From contig JAJTHU010000306.1 in assembly GCA_021300055.1 (NCBI GenBank), forward strand, positions 1 to 8,817: a stretch of 8,817 nucleotides of DNA, read 5' to 3'. Below the pieces are notes generated by a model that was given only the letters and a program-made list of their open reading frames with translations, made no database searches and was not told where the DNA came from. Shown here one piece after another: positions 5,563 through 8,817 of this stretch. The translations under genes were made by a program, and so were the position numbers. Position 1 is the stretch's first letter. The number at the start of each line of letters is the position of its first letter. The stretch is from Nitrosomonadaceae bacterium (GTDB lineage: Bacteria; Pseudomonadota; Gammaproteobacteria; Burkholderiales; Usitatibacteraceae).

Positions 5563-7575
5563 ATGACTTACTTCGTCACCGGCGCCACCGGCTTTGTCGG
5601 CAAGTTTCTGGTGAGCAACTTGCTCAAGAGAGACAACGGAAAAGCAGGCACGATCTACGTGCTGGTTCGCAAGCAGTCGATGAAGAAGTTCGACGAGACG
5701 CTGAAGTGGTGGGGCCTCGACCCCAAAACACAAAAGCGCATCGTTGCCATCAACGGCGACCTCGGTCAAGCCAAGTTGGGCGTTTCCAGCGCCGACCTCA
5801 CTAAGCTACGCGGCAAGGTCACGCACTTCTTCCACCTCGCCGCGATATACGACATGTCGGCAGACGCCGAATCGCAGCGCGTCGCGAACATCGACGGCAC
5901 ACGCAACGCCGTGCAGCTCGCAGAAGCCATCAAGGCGGGCTGCTTCCACCACACATCGTCTATCGCAGCAGCCGGCCTTTACGACGGCACCTTCCGCGAA
6001 GACATGTTCGAGGAAGCTGAAGAGCTCGATCATCCCTACTTCCGCACCAAGCATGATTCCGAAGGCTTGGTCCGCAAGGAGTGCAAGATTCCTTGGCGCA
6101 TCTACCGTCCAGGTATGGTGGTGGGCCACAGCAAGACCGGCGAGATCGACAAGATCGACGGCCCGTACTACTTCTTCAAGCTCATCCAGAAAATGCGCAA
6201 GATGTTGCCGCAGTGGATGCCGACGGTTGGTATCGAGGGTGGTCGCATCAACATCGTGCCGGTGGATTACGTGGTCGATGCGATGGATCACATCGCGCAC
6301 AAGAAAGGTCTCGATGGCGGTTGCTTCCACCTGACCGATCCGGAGCCGATGCGCATCGGCGAAATCTTGAACATGTTTGCCAAAGACGCGCACGCCCCTC
6401 AGATGACGATGCGCCTCAACGCGAAAATGTTCAGCTTCATGCCGGATTACGTTTTGCAAGGCTTGATGTCGGTGGCACCGGTACGCCGCGCACGCAACCA
6501 AATCCTCGCTGACTTGGGCATCCCCAAGGACGTGTTCTCGTTTATCTCTTACCCCACCAAGTTCGATAACCGCGAGACAGTCAAGGCACTCAAAGGCTCG
6601 GGCATTTCGGTGCCGAAGCTGCAGGACTACTCATGGCGCCTGTGGGACTACTGGGAGCGTCACCTCGACCCAGACCTCTTTATCGATCGCACCCTGCGCG
6701 GCAAGGTTGAGGGCAAAGTGGTTGTCGTCACCGGCGGCACCTCGGGTATCGGTGAAGCAACCGCGTTGAAGATGGCGGAAGCGGGCGCCAAGGTGGTAAT
6801 CGTTGCGCGCGACCCAGAAAAAGCCAAAGAGACGCTCGCCAAGATCAAGCAGATGGGTGGACACGCCAAGTTCTACTCTTGCGACCTCTCCGACATGGCA
6901 AGCTGTGATGCGTTAGTTGCGTCCGTGCTCAAGGACCACGGCACCGTGCACTACCTCGTGAACAACGCTGGTCGTTCGATCCGCCGCGGTATCGCCAACT
7001 CGTTTGACCGCTTCCATGATTTCGAGCGCACCATGTCGCTCAACTACTTTGGCTCGCTGCGCCTCATCATGGGCTTTTTGCCATCGATGATTAAGCAGAG
7101 CAAAGGCCACATCATCAACATTTCGTCGATCGGTGTGCTCACACAAGCGCCGCGCTTCGCGGCCTACGTCGCATCCAAGGCCGCGCTCGACGCGTTCTCA
7201 GGTTGCGCCGCCTCCGAGTTTGTCGACAACAACATCAACTTCACCACCATCAACATGCCGTTGGTGCGCACGCCGATGATCGCGCCGACCAAGATGTACA
7301 ACTCAGTGCCAACCTTGTCGCCCGAGCAAGCAGCGGACTTGGTGGTGGAAGCAATCGTCTACAAGCCAGTGCGTATCGCGACCCGCCTCGGTATTACCGG
7401 CGCGATCTTGCACGCCGTGTCACCGAAGCTCACGCAGATCATCCTAAACACCGCGTTCCGCATGTTCCCAGACTCATCCGCCGCACAGGGCAAGAAAGGC
7501 GAAGCGGCGAAGGAAGTTGAGATGACGCCAGAAGCGATGGCGTTTGCGCAGATTACCCAAGGTATCCACTGGTAA
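5563..7575 (+). CDS. alcohol-forming fatty acyl-CoA reductase, two-domain SDR fusion (Maqu_2220-like)
   Basis: A 670-aa protein made of two reductase domains. Residues 1-about 370 are an extended-SDR / thioester-reductase-like domain: NAD(P)-binding GATGFVG (7-13), TSS (131-133), catalytic Tyr159-x3-Lys163 in HPYFRTK. Residues about 382-670 are a classical SDR: TGGTSGIG (390-397), NNAG (467-470), Ser521/522 and Tyr535-x3-Lys539 in YVASK. From memory the whole length, with blocks such as DGPYYFFK, WDYWERHLDPDLF, RSIRR, SFDRFHDFERT and TPMIAPTK, aligns closely with Marinobacter acyl-CoA reductase (about 660 aa). That enzyme uses NADPH to take fatty acyl-CoA through the aldehyde to the fatty alcohol used for wax esters. 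Both active sites look intact, so activity is expected. It diverges from the phasin gene and is followed by structured repeats rather than another gene. No wax synthase is visible, so the fate of the alcohol is open. Confidence 0.92.
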   Translation: MTYFVTGATGFVGKFLVSNLLKRDNGKAGTIYVLVRKQSMKKFDETLKWWGLDPKTQKRIVAINGDLGQAKLGVSSADLTKLRGKVTHFFHLAAIYDMSADAESQRVANIDGTRNAVQLAEAIKAGCFHHTSSIAAAGLYDGTFREDMFEEAEELDHPYFRTKHDSEGLVRKECKIPWRIYRPGMVVGHSKTGEIDKIDGPYYFFKLIQKMRKMLPQWMPTVGIEGGRINIVPVDYVVDAMDHIAHKKGLDGGCFHLTDPEPMRIGEILNMFAKDAHAPQMTMRLNAKMFSFMPDYVLQGLMSVAPVRRARNQILADLGIPKDVFSFISYPTKFDNRETVKALKGSGISVPKLQDYSWRLWDYWERHLDPDLFIDRTLRGKVEGKVVVVTGGTSGIGEATALKMAEAGAKVVIVARDPEKAKETLAKIKQMGGHAKFYSCDLSDMASCDALVASVLKDHGTVHYLVNNAGRSIRRGIANSFDRFHDFERTMSLNYFGSLRLIMGFLPSMIKQSKGHIINISSIGVLTQAPRFAAYVASKAALDAFSGCAASEFVDNNINFTTINMPLVRTPMIAPTKMYNSVPTLSPEQAADLVVEAIVYKPVRIATRLGITGAILHAVSPKLTQIILNTAFRMFPDSSAAQGKKGEAAKEVEMTPEAMAFAQITQGIHW

Positions 7576-7599
7576 CGTTGGGAGCGCACCGGAGAGGGG

Positions 7600-7624
7600 C
7601 CCCATGCAGTTTCACCGCATGGGG
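7600..7624 (+). terminator. hairpin 24 nt after the reductase stop, possible terminator without U-run
   Basis: CCCCATGC (7600-7607) pairs perfectly with GCATGGGG (7617-7624) around a 9-nt loop. Its position fits transcript termination or 3'-end protection, but no T-run follows, so it is not a canonical intrinsic terminator. Its right arm lies inside repeat unit A; unit B lacks the matching left arm, so this hairpin exists in only one copy. Confidence 0.4.
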
Positions 7625-7643
7625 ATCGACGCAGCGCGATCCG
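7606..7643. repeat. 38-bp direct repeat, unit A
   Basis: Matches unit B (7803-7840) at 36 of 38 positions. It contains GGATCG (7623-7628) pairing with CGATCC (7637-7642), with an inner CGC-A-GCG. The two differences from unit B (7631 and 7635) lie opposite each other in the inner stem and exchange G-C for A-T. Confidence 0.85.
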
Positions 7644-7724
7644 ACGTAGACCCGCGACAGGAAGACTTGAAGGCCCGTGACGACGGTGGCGGAAGCGGGT
7701 GTCTTGAGCACACTTGGCGAGGGG

Positions 7725-7790
7725 GTGAGACCGGGGTTTCGTGGAGCAAACTGCTTTGCTCCACGCCGGACGAACCGGCGGGGGTCTCGC
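7725..7790 (+). other. predicted three-way-junction fold between the direct repeats
   Basis: An outer stem of 8 pairs (7725-7732 with 7783-7790, one T-G wobble) encloses two hairpins. The first is an 11-bp perfect stem CGTGGAGCAAA/TTTGCTCCACG (7740-7750 with 7755-7765, loop CTGC). The second is CGCCGG/CCGGCG (7764-7769 with 7775-7780, loop ACGAA). The two overlap by 2 nt, so one end pair must open. The wobble is stable as U-G only in plus-strand RNA, which would be the 3' part of the reductase transcript. Confidence 0.5.
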
Positions 7791-7802
7791 GAGCCGACAC
7801 AA

Positions 7803-7840
7803 GCAGTTTCACCGCATGGGGATCGACACAGTGCGATCCG
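7803..7840. repeat. 38-bp direct repeat, unit B
   Basis: Second copy of the unit at 7606-7643, in the same orientation with a 159-bp spacer. GGATCG (7820-7825) pairs with CGATCC (7834-7839) and the inner part is CAC-A-GTG, so the palindrome is preserved despite the two substitutions. Confidence 0.85.
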
Positions 7841-7984
7841 CTCTTGGCGCGCAACAGGATGGTCTAAGCGCTTGCGAGCGACGCTGCGGCAGCGCGCGTT
7901 TCTCACGCCAGAAGCCACCAAATCGGCACGCATGCTGCGTTGCATACTGTTAAGCCGCGCAGCCCCGTCAGACTCTAGGAACCA

Positions 7985-8035
7985 CGGGCACTTTCAAGCA
8001 ATAAAGCGCGAAAGTGCCCGCCAATACTAGTGTTT
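7985..8035 (-). repeat. hairpin repeat element, copy 2 (after the amidohydrolase)
   Basis: CGGGCACTTTC (7985-7995) pairs perfectly with GAAAGTGCCCG (8010-8020) around a 14-nt loop. The flank to 8035, read on minus as ACACTAGTATTGG, matches copy 1. It begins about 25 nt after the amidohydrolase stop, so it may also end that transcript, though no U-run is present. The copies lie in the same orientation 2,700 bp apart and bracket the reductase gene. Confidence 0.65.
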
Positions 8036-8045
8036 GTGCTTCGTT

Positions 8046-8817
8046 CTATTTCTTGTCAGCGCTCGGTTTCATGACCTCGATCGGCGGCGGTGCGACAAAC
8101 GGCTTAACGCCGACCGCGCTGTAGAGCTCGGCAGGGAGCGTGATCTCGCCGCGCTTCATCACCAGACTCACCTTGCGAACGTCCGCGATGTTCTTTGCAG
8201 GGTCACCGTCCACGAGGATGAGGTCAGCATCTTTGCCAACGGTGATCGAACCGGTACGCTCGAGCACCTGCGAATACTTGGCGCCATTCCAGGTTGCGAT
8301 TCTGAGGACATCAAGCGGCGAGATACCCGCTTGCACGTATAGCTCAAGTTCGCGATGCAACGCGAAGCCGGCGGTTTCGTCGGTGCCTGCCAAGATCGGG
8401 ACGCCTGCATCATGCATCTTCTTGACCATGCCGAGCATCGTGGCGTAAGACTTGCGGAAAGGCTCCTCATTCTTGTCGTTCACGTCCATCGAGTTCGAGA
8501 GCCAGCCGCGGCGTACCGTGGGCGGGACGTTGTTTGCAACGTACTTGAAGGTTGGGTTCGGGGCGCCCTGACGCTGCAGGTAAAAATATTCAAAGGTCGC
8601 CATGGTGGGGTCAACGGCGACTTTTCGGTCTACAAGCAAGCGCACAAAGTCGTTAACGGCAGAGCCGTTCAAATCGATGGTGTTGGCGTTGTCACCCACC
8701 AGATAAAAACGTAACAGCGTGCGCGTGTCGTCATCTTTCTTCGCAAGAAAGTTCAGCATCACTTGGTTGATATGCTGAATCTCGTCAAACCCGGCGCGCA
8801 CGGCCTCCTCAGCTCGC
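8046..8817 (-). CDS. amidohydrolase family metalloenzyme, C-terminal part (runs off the window)
   Basis: The reading frame is open to the right edge, so the 256 visible residues are the C-terminal portion. An internal GTG at 8801 is not the real start: the codons before it (RAEEA) continue the family's AVRAGFDEIQHIN segment, whose His is a likely metal ligand. PILAGTDETAGFALHRELELYVQAG, about 120 residues before the end, holds the conserved metal-site Asp and the LHRELELYV helix. NGAKYSQVLERTGSI and GKDADLILVDGDP form the typical return to the small beta domain. This is the imidazolonepropionase/prolidase-like branch of the Amidohydro_1 superfamily, which hydrolyses cyclic amides, peptides or related bonds; the substrate cannot be told. 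The half with the HxH motif and any signal peptide is outside the window. The C-terminus ends in a proline/lysine tail. It converges on the reductase gene and seems unrelated to the lipid genes. Confidence 0.88.
   Translation of the reverse strand, partial: RAEEAVRAGFDEIQHINQVMLNFLAKKDDDTRTLLRFYLVGDNANTIDLNGSAVNDFVRLLVDRKVAVDPTMATFEYFYLQRQGAPNPTFKYVANNVPPTVRRGWLSNSMDVNDKNEEPFRKSYATMLGMVKKMHDAGVPILAGTDETAGFALHRELELYVQAGISPLDVLRIATWNGAKYSQVLERTGSITVGKDADLILVDGDPAKNIADVRKVSLVMKRGEITLPAELYSAVGVKPFVAPPPIEVMKPSADKK

Larger units (their letters stand above)
7576..8045. other. non-coding region with structured repeats between the reductase and the amidohydrolase
   Basis: A 470-bp stretch between the convergent reductase and amidohydrolase genes. 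It contains two 38-bp direct repeats, several perfect hairpins and a second copy of the hairpin repeat. Open frames cross it on both strands (for example 7553-7945 minus), but they run through inverted repeats, lack ribosome sites and have arginine/serine-heavy, low-complexity translations. I see no credible gene. Confidence 0.7.

Noticed and set aside
5806..6501. Long minus-strand frame of 231 codons inside the reductase gene
   Set aside because: It is a shadow of the coding strand, with the His/Val/Asp-rich composition typical of antisense frames in GC-rich genes.
7606..7840. Repeat pair read as a CRISPR array
   Set aside because: There are only two units, a 159-bp spacer that is itself structured, and no cas genes.
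7553..7945. Minus-strand 130-codon frame, and related frames on both strands, between the reductase and the amidohydrolase
   Set aside because: They run through the direct and inverted repeats, have no ribosome site, overlap the 3' end of the reductase and have arginine/serine-rich translations without domains.
7985..8020. Perfect 11-bp hairpin called as an intrinsic terminator of the amidohydrolase gene
   Set aside because: No U-run follows the stem on the minus strand; it is better described as part of the repeat element, with termination only possible.
5282..8035. Hairpin repeats read as terminal repeats of an insertion sequence or integron attC sites
   Set aside because: They are direct, not inverted, with no transposase or integrase between them, no target-site duplication and no attC core motif.
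8802..8817. GTG at 8801 as the true start of the amidohydrolase
   Set aside because: The frame stays open to the window edge with family-like residues, and the N-terminal metal-binding half would be missing.

Overview
The window reads as chromosomal DNA from a proteobacterium, most likely a betaproteobacterium of the Burkholderiales type. That is an inference from the moderately high GC, the Shine-Dalgarno sites, the PhaF/PhaI-type phasin and the style of the TPR and patatin proteins; no rRNA or marker gene fixes the taxon. It holds seven complete protein genes, one gene cut by the right edge, a possible gene end at the left edge, and two long non-coding stretches rich in inverted repeats. 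There is no tRNA, rRNA, CRISPR array, transposase or phage gene.

Left part (39-4360, all minus strand, transcribed right to left): patatin-like phospholipase, TetR-family regulator, TPR protein, PLP-dependent serine/threonine dehydratase-like enzyme, RidA. Gaps are 31, 82 and 28 nt, then a 4-nt ATGA overlap, so this could be one operon or two (patatin-tetR and TPR-dehydratase-ridA). The dehydratase/RidA pair makes sense chemically: the first releases reactive enamine/imine intermediates and the second hydrolyses them. GACG/CGTC palindromes lie in front of the patatin gene and in front of the TPR gene; they are candidate operators, possibly for the TetR protein.

Middle part (4421-7575): a strong bidirectional hairpin terminator, a minus-strand phasin gene with an unusual basic N-terminal tail, a 429-bp divergent intergenic region full of inverted repeats, and a large plus-strand gene for a two-domain reductase. 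The reductase closely resembles, from memory, the alcohol-forming fatty acyl-CoA reductase of Marinobacter (Maqu_2220). Phasin, acyl-CoA reductase and patatin lipase together suggest storage-lipid metabolism (wax ester and/or polyhydroxyalkanoate). No wax synthase or PHA synthase is in the window.

Right part (7576-8817): a 470-bp non-coding stretch followed by the C-terminal part of a minus-strand amidohydrolase. The stretch holds two near-identical 38-bp direct repeats whose only two differences form a compensatory base pair, a predicted three-way-junction fold between them, and a hairpin element. A related hairpin element lies upstream of the reductase gene, so the pair brackets that gene. 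These structured repeats are the least explained part of the window.
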